A stretch of DNA of 43,384 bases from Burkholderiales bacterium (GTDB lineage: Bacteria > Pseudomonadota > Gammaproteobacteria > Burkholderiales > Burkholderiaceae_C), in the NCBI GenBank assembly GCA_028868305.1, contig JAGWUS010000032.1:1-43384 (forward strand). The letters run 5' to 3'. Numbering within the stretch: the stretch's first letter is position 1; every line of letters begins with the position of its first letter. This document shows positions 23,528 through 34,186 of the stretch, piece by piece. Made by a program: the position numbers and the translations under genes. Below the pieces are notes generated by a model. It made no database searches. It was not told the origin of the DNA and was given only the letters and a program-made list of their open reading frames with translations.

Positions 23528-24505
23528 TTACTGCTTTGTTTGCCGGGCAAGCCAGCCGCCAACAACATCTGGCATGGTGCGCACATGCCCCGGTACGCCC
23601 CCTTGCGGGAACCCGACATGCCCGCCATGCGCAGGCTGCCACAGTGTCACACAGGAGCCTACGTCGCCTTGAGACGGCAAGCACCATCCGGGCACAAAGG
23701 GATCGTTGCGGGCATTGACCACCAGCGCCGGAATACGGATGGCATGCAGATGCGGTTTGGCCGATGCCCTGGCCCAATAGTCTTCGGTGCTTTTGAAACC
23801 ATGTAGCGGAGCGGTGAAAACGTTGTCAAAATCGTAAAGATCACGTGCAGCCAGCAGGGTTTCACGCTTGAACAGCCCCGGATGCTGGGCCAGTTTCTGT
23901 AGCGCCTTGGGTTTCATGGTGTTGAGAAACATGCGGGTATAGACCAGCCGATTGAATCCGCGGCCAATGGCCCAGCCACCTGCCGCCAGGTCAATGGGGG
24001 AACACACCGCTGCGACTGCGGAAACGACGCGTGTTGCTGCATTGCCGTTTTCCTGGGCCCAGCGCAGCAGTGCATTGCCGCCCAGCGAGATGCCCACGGC
24101 GATGATGGGGCCCGCATGCCGCTGGCGCATGCGCTGGAGCACCCAGTCAATTTCTTCGAAGTCACCCGAATGGTAGGCACGGGGTGCCAGATTGATTTCA
24201 CCGCTGCACCCCCGAAAATGCGGCACTGCAAAAGCCATGCCGTGGCTCTGAGCATAGTCGGCAAAAGCTTCCGCATAGTGGCTACGGGAGGACCCTTCCA
24301 GACCATGAAACAGTACCAGCAGGGTGTCCTGCGGTGTCTCCAGCGTACGCTCCAGCCAGTCCAAATCCACAAAATCAGCGTCCGGTGTGGCCCAGCGTTC
24401 GCGGGTGTAGTGCGGGCGTGGCCCGAATACCCTGCGAGAGTACAGGGCCGGCCAGATGGTCTGCAGATTGCCGCCTGGAAGCCATGCGGGCGCTACATAA
24501 TTCAT
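23528..24505 (-). CDS. YheT-family alpha/beta hydrolase
   Basis: The product is 325 aa from ATG 24505 (MNYVAPAWLPGGNLQTIWPA), which matches where family members usually begin. An in-frame ATG 12 codons upstream (24541) would add residues encoded by a dispersed repeat. The fold and triad are visible: LFHGLEGSSRSHY, nucleophile elbow VGISLGGNALLRW, acid in NARNDPFVPGW and His in HGGHVGFPQGG. The family has esterase-like activity on unknown substrates. The conserved hypothetical gene follows 8 bp later. Confidence 0.87.
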   Translation of the reverse strand: MNYVAPAWLPGGNLQTIWPALYSRRVFGPRPHYTRERWATPDADFVDLDWLERTLETPQDTLLVLFHGLEGSSRSHYAEAFADYAQSHGMAFAVPHFRGCSGEINLAPRAYHSGDFEEIDWVLQRMRQRHAGPIIAVGISLGGNALLRWAQENGNAATRVVSAVAAVCSPIDLAAGGWAIGRGFNRLVYTRMFLNTMKPKALQKLAQHPGLFKRETLLAARDLYDFDNVFTAPLHGFKSTEDYWARASAKPHLHAIRIPALVVNARNDPFVPGWCLPSQGDVGSCVTLWQPAHGGHVGFPQGGVPGHVRTMPDVVGGWLARQTKQ

Positions 24506-24552
24506 AGCTACCTGCGCACTCCACGTATCGGCAGAAGCCATTTTTTGTTCAA
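24496..24552 (+). repeat. Dispersed short repeat, copy 3 (5' end of the YheT-type gene)
   Basis: Plus-strand ATAGCTACCTGCGCA, CCACG and GGCAGAAGCCA line up in order and spacing with ATAGCTGCTTGTGCA, CACGGGGGCT and GGCC in the copy at 1329-1392 (minus) and with 34421-34481. It is the most diverged of the three copies. It covers the start-codon region of the YheT-type gene and the end of a small frame upstream. Confidence 0.5.
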
Positions 24553-24705
24553 TGCAACACCTGGGAAGTATGGTGAACTCCCTGAGCCTCTTTCGCTAAT
24601 TCGAACCTTAATTGTGCCACCGTTGGCAAGCATGGCATCAAAGGCGGCCTCATGCTCGTCTGGCGCGCTGCAATGCAGGACGGCGTGTTTGCGTGCTTTG
24701 GGCAT
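24508..24705 (-). CDS. Possible small protein, 65 aa
   Basis: The frame reads MPKARKHAVLHCSAPDEHEA, AFDAMLANGGTIKVRISERG and ends just inside the YheT-type gene start. The middle has plausible amino-acid composition, but there is no clear ribosome-binding site and no family that I know. Its last dozen codons lie in the dispersed repeat, so the original gene may have ended differently. Confidence 0.35.
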   Translation of the reverse strand: MPKARKHAVLHCSAPDEHEAAFDAMLANGGTIKVRISERGSGSSPYFPGVALNKKWLLPIRGVRR

Positions 24706-24830
24706 GGATAAAGTGCTCTGTGGGCGGGCGCCATTTTGCCGCGTTTACCGTATCGTCGCTGCCTCACGGATCTTGTGGCCGACGGTTTCGGTCCCATGTA
24801 TGCTTGTAGTTTGTCCATCAGGAGGATGTT

Positions 24831-25418
24831 ATGAAAAAGTGGATTTTGGCTTTCCTTGCCGTCGTCGGCCTTTCCGGCTGCGGTTACAACGATTTTCAGC
24901 GGCTGGATGAGCAGACCAAGTCGGCCTGGAGCGAGGTGTTGAACCAGTACCAGCGCCGTTCCGATCTGGTACCCAACATTGTGGCAACCGTCAAGGGTGA
25001 AGCCGCTTTTGAACAGGAAACCCTGACCAAGGTTATTGAGGCGCGGGCCAAGGCCACGTCCATCCAGGTAACGCCCGAGACACTCAACAATCCCGAGGCA
25101 TTCAAAAAGTTTCAGGCTGCGCAAGGTGAGTTGGGCAGCGCATTGAGTCGCCTGATGGTGGTGAGCGAACAGTACCCCAACCTGAAGGCCAACCAGGGTT
25201 TCAGCGATTTGCGCGTGCAGTTGGAAGGCACGGAAAACCGCATCACGGTGGCCCGCAATCGCTATATCCAAGCAGTGCAGGAGTACAACGTACTGGCACG
25301 CAGCTTCCCCAGCAACCTTACCGCCATGGTATTCAGTTATCAGCCCAAGCCTGCCTTCTCGGTGCTGAACGAAGCCGCCATCAGCGCCCCTCCAGTTGTG
25401 GACTTCAACAAGAAATAA
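24831..25418 (+). CDS. lemA: LemA family lipoprotein
   Basis: The 195-aa product has a strong AGGAGG 6 bp before ATG. The N-terminus MKKWILAFLAVVGLSGCGYN has a lipobox (LSGC). The LemA body is alpha-helical with WSEVLNQYQRRSDLVPNIVA and SRLMVVSEQYPNLKANQGFS, the family's most conserved parts. The function is uncertain; it is widely found beside TPM-domain genes and an envelope role is inferred. Two TPM-domain genes follow directly. Confidence 0.9.
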   Translation: MKKWILAFLAVVGLSGCGYNDFQRLDEQTKSAWSEVLNQYQRRSDLVPNIVATVKGEAAFEQETLTKVIEARAKATSIQVTPETLNNPEAFKKFQAAQGELGSALSRLMVVSEQYPNLKANQGFSDLRVQLEGTENRITVARNRYIQAVQEYNVLARSFPSNLTAMVFSYQPKPAFSVLNEAAISAPPVVDFNKK

Positions 25419-25423
25419 GTGTC

Positions 25424-26332
25424 GTGTCCGTGATTCGTCCGCTGCGGCTGTTGACAGGGGTGCTTACACCGTTCGTGGTGCTGCTTCTGCTTGTGCCATT
25501 GGCATGGGCACAGGATCTGCTGCCGGTGCCCGCCCTGACCAGCCATGTGATTGACACCTCAGGCACCCTGTCGCAGTCCCAACAGCAGGCGCTGGACAGC
25601 AAGTTAACCGCGTTTGAAGCCGCTAGTGGCTCCCAGCTTGTGGTGCTGATGGTGCCCACAACGCAGCCAGAAGACATCGCCAGCTATGCCAATCGGGTTG
25701 GCAGCGCCTGGAAAATCGGGCGCAAGGACATTGGTGATGGTCTGCTGTTGGTCGTGGCCAAGAATGACCGCAAGCTACGCATAGAGGTGGCCCGGGCACT
25801 GGAAGGCGCAGTGCCGGACCTGGCAGCCAAGCGGGTGATTGAGCAGACCATTACGCCCCGCTTCAAACAGGGCGATTTTGCTGGCGGTCTGGATGCCGGG
25901 GTGGAACAGATCATGGCTTTGATCCGTGGAGAGGCTTTGCCTGAACCGACTGCTTCGGACTCTCGGCAGCAGGCGGGCTTTCAATGGATGGATCTCGCAG
26001 TATTTCTGTTCTTTGCCGTTGCCATTAGCGGAAAAATCGTTCGAGGGATTCTCGGCAATAAGCTGGGCTCGCTGGTTACCGGCGGATTGGCGGGAGGCAT
26101 AGCCCTGCTTGTGACATCCAGCATTGTCGTTGCCGTGCTGGCCGGGCTGGTGGCGGCAGTCTTTACCCTCATCAGCAGTATTAGCCAGTTTGCGCCTACT
26201 CGTAGAGGGGGCCGCGGCTGGGGTGGCGGTGGGAGCGGCGGCGGCTGGAGCTCGGGCTCCGGGGGCGGCGGTGGTTTTAGTTCAGGTGGTGGTGGTGGAT
26301 TTGGCGGCGGTGGCGCCTCAGGAAACTGGTGA
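25424..26332 (+). CDS. TPM-domain membrane protein (YgcG family)
   Basis: The product is 302 aa with a GTG start 5 bp after lemA; a second GTG two codons on is an alternative. A signal peptide (about 5-28, ending PLAWAQ) is followed by the TPM domain (about 40-165, HVIDTSGTLSQSQQQALDSK, VGSAWKIGRKDIGDGLLLVV, ARALEGAVPDLAAKRVI). Membrane segments follow at about 190-250 and a long Gly/Ser-rich tail (GGGGSGGGWSSGSGGGGGFS) ends the chain. TPM domains are implicated in photosystem repair in plants and in unknown envelope functions in bacteria. It is translationally coupled to the next gene. Confidence 0.88.
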   Translation: MSVIRPLRLLTGVLTPFVVLLLLVPLAWAQDLLPVPALTSHVIDTSGTLSQSQQQALDSKLTAFEAASGSQLVVLMVPTTQPEDIASYANRVGSAWKIGRKDIGDGLLLVVAKNDRKLRIEVARALEGAVPDLAAKRVIEQTITPRFKQGDFAGGLDAGVEQIMALIRGEALPEPTASDSRQQAGFQWMDLAVFLFFAVAISGKIVRGILGNKLGSLVTGGLAGGIALLVTSSIVVAVLAGLVAAVFTLISSISQFAPTRRGGRGWGGGGSGGGWSSGSGGGGGFSSGGGGGFGGGGASGNW

Positions 26333-26847
26333 TGTACAAGCGATTACTACGCCTTTTTAAACACCGCTGGATGGATAATACTGGCCGCACATTGCGCTCA
26401 CCGGTTTTGCAGCGACTGCAGGAGCAGGTTGCCACCAGCGAAGCCATGCATTCCGGTGAAATCCGCATCTGCGTTGAAGCCGGCTTGCCCAATAGCTATC
26501 TCCTGCAGGGCGAGGCCATGCCTGTCCTCCTCCGGCAGCGGGCTTTGGTCCAGTTCGGTCGGCTCGGCGTTTGGGACACCGAGGCCAATAATGGTGTACT
26601 TATCTACCTGTGCCTCGCCGAGCGAGCCATCGAGTTGGTGGCAGATCGCGGCGTCAATCGGCTTGTCAGCGAGCAGCAGTGGTCCGACCTGGTAAAGCGT
26701 CTCGGGGCGGCTTTACAGCAAGGGCAGTTTGAATCGGGGCTGTCGCAATCGGTCGCCGAGGTGAGTTCTATTCTTGTTCAGCACTTTCCACTAAGGCCAG
26801 GTCAGAAGAACATCAATGAACTGCCAGACGCGCCCTTCTTGTCCTGA
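26332..26847 (+). CDS. TPM-domain soluble protein (second copy)
   Basis: The product is 171 aa; its ATG shares one base with the preceding stop (TGATG). A TPM domain is visible as SEAMHSGEIRICVEAGLP, ARLGVWDTEANNGVLIYLCL-like text (actual FGRLGVWDTEANNGVLIYLC) and LVADRGVNRLVSEQQWSDLV. No signal peptide is present, so it probably stays in the cytoplasm or is held by partners. The trio LemA, secreted TPM and cytoplasmic TPM is a recurring proteobacterial set. Confidence 0.83.
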   Translation: MYKRLLRLFKHRWMDNTGRTLRSPVLQRLQEQVATSEAMHSGEIRICVEAGLPNSYLLQGEAMPVLLRQRALVQFGRLGVWDTEANNGVLIYLCLAERAIELVADRGVNRLVSEQQWSDLVKRLGAALQQGQFESGLSQSVAEVSSILVQHFPLRPGQKNINELPDAPFLS

Positions 26848-26876
26848 TACCAGCGTCCCGTAACCCCTGAAACGAC

Positions 26877-26900
26877 AAAACCGCACAAGGGCGGTTTTTT
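26877..26900. terminator. Bidirectional rho-independent terminator
   Basis: AAAACCGC (26877-26884) pairs with GCGGTTTT (26891-26898) and T runs occur on both strands. It lies between the convergent TPM gene and atpC. Confidence 0.8.
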
Positions 26901-26921
26901 GGCAGGGTTGAAGCGCGTTGA

Positions 26922-27338
26922 CTAGCGTTTCTGGCGGAACTTGCGCAGTGCCGCTATCTGGGCCGCCATGACGGCCAGCTCGGAAGTTGCCTTAGCCAAA
27001 TCGAGCTCGCTCTTGGCGTTCTTAACGGCTTCTTCTGCAGCAGCTTTTGCCGCATTGGCTTTTTCATCGTCTAGATCCTTGCCGCGAATGGCGGTGTCGG
27101 ACAGCACGGTCACGCAGTTGGGTTGCACTTCCAGAATGCCACCGGCCACGAACACGAATTCTTCGCTGCCGTCAGCCTTCTCGATACGCACAGAGCCGGG
27201 CTTGATGCGTGTGATCAGCGGTGTGTGGCGTGGGTAAATGCCGAGCTCACCCGCTTCCCCGGGCAGGGCCACAAATTTGGCCTCACCGGAGAAGATGGAT
27301 TCTTCAGCACTGACAACATCAACGTGGATGGTGCTCAT
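26922..27338 (-). CDS. atpC: ATP synthase F1 epsilon subunit
   Basis: The 138-aa product starts [20 protein letters not shown] and has the beta-sandwich with [20 protein letters not shown] and a C-terminal helical hairpin. It is in the central stalk and limits ATP hydrolysis. It is the last gene of the atp operon, 13 bp after atpD. Confidence 0.96.
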   Translation of the reverse strand: MSTIHVDVVSAEESIFSGEAKFVALPGEAGELGIYPRHTPLITRIKPGSVRIEKADGSEEFVFVAGGILEVQPNCVTVLSDTAIRGKDLDDEKANAAKAAAEEAVKNAKSELDLAKATSELAVMAAQIAALRKFRQKR

Positions 27339-27351
27339 GGTTTACCGCCGA

Positions 27352-28779
<1,428 letters not shown>

Positions 28780-29664
28780 TTAGCCGCTGATCGCGGCTGC
28801 ACCCGACACGATTTCAGACAACTCTTTGGTAATTGCCGCCTGACGGGTCTTGTTGTAAACGAGCTTGAGTTCGGCAATGACGTTACCGGCATTGTCGGTT
28901 GCGGCCTTCATGGCCACCATGCGTGCAGCGTGCTCAGACGCCATGTTCTCGGCCAGAGCCTGAAAGACCAGCGCCTCTACATAGCGCACGAGCAAATCGT
29001 CAATGACGGATTGTGCATCGGGCTCATAGATGTAGTCCCAAGCGTGGCCAGTGCCTTCCGCCTTGCTTTCCGATTTCATTTTGGCTGCAGAAAGGGGCAA
29101 AAGCTGTTCGACCACTGGGTCCTGCTTCATGGTGCTGACAAACTTGTTGTAGCAAAGGTGCACTGAACTGACTTCACCCTTCACATACGCATCCAGCAAA
29201 ACCTTGACCGGGCCAATCAGCTTATCGAGGTGCGGGCGATCACCAAGGTGCGTTACATGGGACACCACCTTGGCGCCAACACGATTCAGGAAACCCAGGC
29301 CCTTGCTACCGATAGCCACTGCATGCGTCGTCTTGCCCGCCGTCTGCGTTTCGCGCAGCTTGCTTGTCACCTGACGCAACAGGTTGGTATTGAGACCGCC
29401 GCACAAGCCCTTGTCCGTAGACACCACAATCAGACCAACGGCTTTTCCGTCGTTGACCTTCATGAAGCTGTGCACGTATTCAGGATTGGCTTGTCCCAGG
29501 TTGGTGGCGATGTCCCGGATCTTCGTGCTGTAAGGGCGGGCAGCGCGCATACGCTCCTGCGCCTTGCGCATTTTGGAGACCGAGATCATTTCCATGGCCT
29601 TGGTGATCTTCTTGGTGTTTTCCACCGATTTGATCTTGGTGCGTAATTCCTTACCTGCTGCCAT
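28780..29664 (-). CDS. atpG: ATP synthase F1 gamma subunit
   Basis: The 294-aa product starts [20 protein letters not shown] and has the long N- and C-terminal coiled-coil helices ([12 protein letters not shown]; the C-terminus ends [14 protein letters not shown]) and the GLCGGLNTN loop. It is the rotating shaft of the enzyme and lies between atpA and atpD. Confidence 0.97.
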   Translation of the reverse strand: MAAGKELRTKIKSVENTKKITKAMEMISVSKMRKAQERMRAARPYSTKIRDIATNLGQANPEYVHSFMKVNDGKAVGLIVVSTDKGLCGGLNTNLLRQVTSKLRETQTAGKTTHAVAIGSKGLGFLNRVGAKVVSHVTHLGDRPHLDKLIGPVKVLLDAYVKGEVSSVHLCYNKFVSTMKQDPVVEQLLPLSAAKMKSESKAEGTGHAWDYIYEPDAQSVIDDLLVRYVEALVFQALAENMASEHAARMVAMKAATDNAGNVIAELKLVYNKTRQAAITKELSEIVSGAAAISG

Positions 29665-29691
29665 CAGTGGCTCCTTGTGATCAGGTGGAAA

Positions 29692-31245
29692 TCAAGCAAA
29701 AGATTTCTTGAACGCAGCGACGGCGGCAGTCAATTCAGCTTCTGCATCCTTGTCCAGTGCCTTGGTGTCTTCCACCTTGGCCAGCAGGGCAGCATGCTTG
29801 TCCTTGAGGTAGGACTGCAGGCCATGCTCGAACGCCAGAATCTTCTTGACTTCGACATCGTCCATGAAACCCTTGTTAACTGCGAACAAGGACGCGCTCA
29901 TCAGGCTGATTGACAGCGGGCTGTACTGCTTCTGCTTGAGCAACTCTGTCACGCGGGCACCGCGGTCTAGCTGCTTGCGGGTGGCTTCGTCGAGGTCAGA
30001 AGCAAACTGGGCAAACGCTGCCAGTTCGCGGTATTGGGCCAAGTCGTTTCGGATACCGCCAGACTGGCCTTTGACGACCTTTGTCTGGGCAGCGCTTCCC
30101 ACGCGGGACACCGAGATACCTGCGTTAATCGCGGGGCGAACACCGGCGTTGAACAGCGAGGTCTCCAGGAAAATCTGACCGTCGGTAATCGAAATCACGT
30201 TGGTTGGCACGAACGCAGACACGTCGCCAGCCTGTGTTTCGATGATAGGCAGAGCAGTCAAAGAACCGGTTTGGCCCTTGACTTCACCCTTGGTGAAGGC
30301 TTCCACGTACTCGGCATTCACGCGGGCTGCGCGCTCCAGCAGACGGCTGTGCAGATAGAACACGTCGCCAGGGTAAGCTTCACGGCCTGGAGGACGGCGC
30401 AACAGCAAGGACACCTGGCGGTAAGCCACGGCCTGCTTGGACAGATCGTCATACACAATCAGGGCGTCCTGTCCGCGATCACGGAAGTATTCGCCCATCG
30501 TGCAGCCGGAGTAGGCCGACACGTACTGCATGGCAGCAGATTCAGAGGCAGAAGCAGCCACCACTATGGTGTATTCCATGGCGCCGGCCTGTTCCAGAGC
30601 GCGCACAACGTTCTTGATCGAAGAAGCCTTTTGGCCGATCGCAACGTAGACGCAGGTCATGTTCTGACCCTTCTGGTTGATGATGGCGTCAATAGCCACG
30701 GCAGTCTTACCGGTCTGACGGTCACCAATGATCAGTTCGCGCTGACCGCGACCGATTGGCACCATGGAGTCGATGGACTTCAGGCCAGTCTGCATAGGCT
30801 GATCCACCGATTTACGGGCGATCACACCAGGCGCAACCTTTTCGATCACGTCGGTCATCTTGGCGTTGATCGGACCCTTGCCGTCGATAGGCTGCCCCAA
30901 AGCGTTGACCACACGACCGATCAGCTCAGGACCTACGGGCACTTCCAGAATACGACCGGTACACTTGACCGTATCGCCTTCAGAAATGTGTTCGTATTCA
31001 CCCAAAATCACGGCGCCTACAGAGTCACGCTCCAGATTCAGCGCCAGGCCGAACGTGGGCAAACCATCGCTGCCAGCGGGGAACTCCAGCATTTCGCCCT
31101 GCATCACATCGGACAGCCCGTGAATGCGGACGATACCGTCGGTCACCGAAATAACGGTACCCTGATTGCGAATGTCAGCGTTGGCGGACAGCCCTTCAAT
31201 ACGGCTTTTGATCAGTTCAGAAATTTCTGCGGGATTGAGTTGCAT
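29692..31245 (-). CDS. atpA: ATP synthase F1 alpha subunit
   Basis: The 517-aa product starts [20 protein letters not shown]. The P-loop is [14 protein letters not shown] (about 170-183) and [20 protein letters not shown] and the Arg-finger region [11 protein letters not shown] are present. It is the non-catalytic nucleotide-binding subunit of F1 and lies 27 bp upstream of atpG. Confidence 0.97.
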   Translation of the reverse strand: MQLNPAEISELIKSRIEGLSANADIRNQGTVISVTDGIVRIHGLSDVMQGEMLEFPAGSDGLPTFGLALNLERDSVGAVILGEYEHISEGDTVKCTGRILEVPVGPELIGRVVNALGQPIDGKGPINAKMTDVIEKVAPGVIARKSVDQPMQTGLKSIDSMVPIGRGQRELIIGDRQTGKTAVAIDAIINQKGQNMTCVYVAIGQKASSIKNVVRALEQAGAMEYTIVVAASASESAAMQYVSAYSGCTMGEYFRDRGQDALIVYDDLSKQAVAYRQVSLLLRRPPGREAYPGDVFYLHSRLLERAARVNAEYVEAFTKGEVKGQTGSLTALPIIETQAGDVSAFVPTNVISITDGQIFLETSLFNAGVRPAINAGISVSRVGSAAQTKVVKGQSGGIRNDLAQYRELAAFAQFASDLDEATRKQLDRGARVTELLKQKQYSPLSISLMSASLFAVNKGFMDDVEVKKILAFEHGLQSYLKDKHAALLAKVEDTKALDKDAEAELTAAVAAFKKSFA

Positions 31246-31294
31246 GACTCTTTCCTTCTTTCTTTGGTTAGGTACTCAAGGATCAGGCCAAGCC

Positions 31295-31825
31295 TTACGC
31301 CGTGAGTGCCACTTTCATTTGTTCCAGACGCGCCTTGACGGATGTATCAAGAACCTCGTCCCCCACCACCACACGAATGCCACCAATTAGCTCTGGCTGC
31401 AACTCAACCGTCACATTGAGCTTGCGACCAAAACGCTTTTCAAGCGTTGCGGCCACTTCAGCCAGCGCAGCACCATCGACCGGGAAAGCGCTGTACACCA
31501 CAGCGTCTGAAGAACCGCTTTTTGCATTCTTCAGTGCACGAAACTGCGTAGCAATTTCCGGCAACGCATTCAAGCGTCCGTTTTCTATGACTGTTCGCAG
31601 GAAATTCCTGGCATGGTCGTTGAGCGCGGTCTTTACGACACCAGCAACCAGATCAAACACCTGGGCCGAGGTCACTTTCGGGCTGTCAGCAAACTGCTGC
31701 AACTGGACGTTTCCGGCAATGGCTGCCATTTCATCCACCCATGTGGCAGTTGCAGACAGATCCTGGGCAGACGCCTTGAATAAGGCCTCTGCGTAAGGTC
31801 GGGCAATAGTGGCGAGTTCAGCCAT
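31295..31825 (-). CDS. atpH: ATP synthase F1 delta subunit
   Basis: The 176-aa product starts [20 protein letters not shown], the typical opening of the delta subunit, and ends with [20 protein letters not shown], the conserved C-terminal signature. It links F1 to the peripheral stalk. Confidence 0.95.
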   Translation of the reverse strand: MAELATIARPYAEALFKASAQDLSATATWVDEMAAIAGNVQLQQFADSPKVTSAQVFDLVAGVVKTALNDHARNFLRTVIENGRLNALPEIATQFRALKNAKSGSSDAVVYSAFPVDGAALAEVAATLEKRFGRKLNVTVELQPELIGGIRVVVGDEVLDTSVKARLEQMKVALTA

Positions 31826-31834
31826 GTCGTCCTC

Positions 31835-32305
31835 TTACAGCTCAGTCTTCAGTCGGCCGAGCAAATCCGCGTGAACACCGGCATTGACTTCCTTGCGGAG
31901 AATCTGTTCGGCGCCCTTAACTGCCAGCGCAGCCACTTGCTCGCGAAGTGTTTCGCGGGCCTTGACGGTTTGTTGCTCAGCTTCAACCTTGGCGGCAGCA
32001 ACGATTTTGTTGCCTTCTTCGGTTGCCTTGGACTTGGCTTCTTCCACGATCGCCTGGGCACGACGCTCCGCGTCAGCCAGACGTGCAGCCGTTTCGTTGC
32101 GCGACTTGGACAGCTCTTCTTCTACGCGCTTGTTGGCAACGGAGAGTTCGGATTTGGCTTTGTCAGCAGCTGCGAGGCCGTCTGCGATTTTCTGTGCACG
32201 TTCGTCCAGTGCCTTCGCAATCGGTGGCCAAACGAATTTCATCGTAAAGATCACCAACAGGAAAAACACCACCATTTGTGCGAAGAATGTTGCGTTAATG
32301 CTCAC
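31835..32305 (-). CDS. atpF: ATP synthase Fo b subunit
   Basis: The 156-aa product uses a GTG start with GAGG about 8 bp upstream, giving [20 protein letters not shown]. One N-terminal membrane helix with [20 protein letters not shown] is followed by a long Ala/Lys/Glu-rich coiled coil. It forms the peripheral stalk as a homodimer. Confidence 0.95.
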   Translation of the reverse strand: MSINATFFAQMVVFFLLVIFTMKFVWPPIAKALDERAQKIADGLAAADKAKSELSVANKRVEEELSKSRNETAARLADAERRAQAIVEEAKSKATEEGNKIVAAAKVEAEQQTVKARETLREQVAALAVKGAEQILRKEVNAGVHADLLGRLKTEL

Positions 32306-32341
32306 AACAACACCTCTCTAAGTTGGATGAGGCGAAAAGAA

Positions 32342-32590
<249 letters not shown>

Positions 32591-32651
32591 TTAAGAGCTC
32601 CTATGGATTTAAGTTAACGAGAAAACAAAAAAGGGGAAACCAACTGACAAA

Positions 32652-33536
32652 CTAGTGGTGATCGTGGGCCTGCCCCACATACACCAGGGTCAACATCATG
32701 AAGATGAAGGCCTGCAGCGCGACGATCAATATGTGAAAGATCGCCCAGCCCGTGCCCGCCACCACATGACCAAACCACAGGGCAATGCCCGTAGCCGACC
32801 CAAACCCGACCGCACCCATGAGTGCAATCAACATGAACACCAGCTCGCCAGCGTACATATTCCCGAACAGCCGCATGCCGTGTGACACGGTTTTGGCAGT
32901 AAATTCAATCATCTGCATGCCTAAATTCAGCACGCCAAGAATCAAGGCAAAAATGGGGTTCTTGCTGGTACCGAACGGAGCAGTCACCAACTCATGCGCC
33001 CAGCCGCCAGCGCCTTTGATCTTCACGTTGTAGTAGAGGCAGACCAGCAACACCGAGCAGGACATACCCAATGTGGTGGAAAGGTCAGCGGTAGGTACAA
33101 CACGCATGTAGGCATGGTGTGGGTCGTGGCCGGCAGCGCCGTAAATCATTTCCCAGATCAGGGGAAGCAAATCCACCGGCAAAAAGTCCATGGAGTTCAT
33201 CAGAAACACCCACATGAACACGGTCAACGCCAAAGGGCCGACAAACTTACGCGACTCTGCATTATGAATAATGCTTTTGGCCTGGGTGTCAACCATTTCC
33301 AGCAAGATCTCCACTGCCGCCTGCATGCGGCCGGGAACGCCCGATGTGACGCTCTTGGCCACACGCCACATGATGAACAAGCCCACCACACCCAACAGGA
33401 CCGACCAGAAGATGGAGTCCATGTTATAGACCGAGAAGTCGATCACACCGGACTGTTTGCCCGTTTGCAAATGGGTCAGGTGGTGACCAATGTATTCACC
33501 AGCCGTTGGGCCTTGTTGCGCAGCGTGTTCAGCCAT
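32652..33536 (-). CDS. atpB: ATP synthase Fo a subunit
   Basis: The 294-aa polytopic protein contains the essential Arg in VSHGMRLFGNMYAGELVF (about 218-235), the equivalent of E. coli aArg210. The C-terminus ends LVYVGQAHDHH. It forms the proton half-channels against the c ring. Confidence 0.97.
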   Translation of the reverse strand: MAEHAAQQGPTAGEYIGHHLTHLQTGKQSGVIDFSVYNMDSIFWSVLLGVVGLFIMWRVAKSVTSGVPGRMQAAVEILLEMVDTQAKSIIHNAESRKFVGPLALTVFMWVFLMNSMDFLPVDLLPLIWEMIYGAAGHDPHHAYMRVVPTADLSTTLGMSCSVLLVCLYYNVKIKGAGGWAHELVTAPFGTSKNPIFALILGVLNLGMQMIEFTAKTVSHGMRLFGNMYAGELVFMLIALMGAVGFGSATGIALWFGHVVAGTGWAIFHILIVALQAFIFMMLTLVYVGQAHDHH

Positions 33537-33564
33537 CAGTTACTCTTGTCAGTTACTTTTGCCG

Positions 33565-34047
33565 TTAAGCGTTATATAGAACTGGCTTCGATTTGCGTCT
33601 TACCGCAAGCGCCAACCAGTACACCTTCATTGTTACCACCAAACCCACCAGCATCGCCGGCCAGCTCAGCCCCGTTACCAGACGCTGGGCAGCGTACAAC
33701 AAACCCACCGTCACCACTATCTTTACGAATTCCCAGACAAAAAACCCGAAGACTGCAGACCCTGCGTTCATCGAAGCAAATTGCCCGGTCACTCCGCGCG
33801 CAAACAGCGCAGCAGGAATGATTACCGCCAGTGCACCCCAGCCAGCCGAGACTGCAACCGTCGATTTTCCGGTTACACCCCAAGCAGCAAAAGCCACGAG
33901 AACCCCCACCACCACCTGGGCCACAACCACCCACCAAGGGGAAATTGAGGGGTTCTGCTCGCGCAGCGCTTGCGCCTGCTCTGCAGTCAAGGGGGTGAAG
34001 TCGGAAACTTCGTCTTTCGCATCCTGATCCGGGGCTATTGTCACCAT
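33565..34047 (-). CDS. atpI: ATP synthase-associated subunit I
   Basis: The 160-aa product has about four membrane segments (WWVVVAQVVVGVLVAFAAWG, AGWGALAVIIPAALFARGV, SAVFGFFVWEFVKIVVTVGL, WPAMLVGLVVTMKVYWLALA), the standard AtpI profile. It aids c-ring assembly and is dispensable in many bacteria. It is the first gene of the operon, 28 bp before atpB. Confidence 0.9.
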   Translation of the reverse strand: MVTIAPDQDAKDEVSDFTPLTAEQAQALREQNPSISPWWVVVAQVVVGVLVAFAAWGVTGKSTVAVSAGWGALAVIIPAALFARGVTGQFASMNAGSAVFGFFVWEFVKIVVTVGLLYAAQRLVTGLSWPAMLVGLVVTMKVYWLALAVRRKSKPVLYNA

Positions 34048-34094
34048 ATCAAATTACGCCCAGGTTACAAACTGCGTTTTGTGCACAGCCTGCG

Positions 34095-34122
34095 ATTATA
34101 CGTAGAAACCCGGTGCGCCCAA
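34095..34122 (-). promoter_or_regulatory. Candidate sigma70 promoter of the atp operon
   Basis: On the minus strand TTGGGC (34117-34122) and TATAAT (34095-34100) are separated by 16 bp, 48 bp upstream of the atpI start. The -10 is perfect. Confidence 0.65.
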
Positions 34123-34186
34123 GCCGTTGACATCCTAAATTCCAGGAGCGGCAACGCAATCGCGCAGGCGAAGCATAATTTGAGGC

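Noticed and set aside
24549..25271. 240-codon minus-strand frame opposite lemA
   Set aside because: lemA has a perfect ribosome-binding site, a lipobox and family motifs; the opposite frame has none.
30034..31305. 423-codon open frame on the plus strand opposite atpA
   Set aside because: It is a shadow of atpA, with many His/Arg residues typical of antisense translation.
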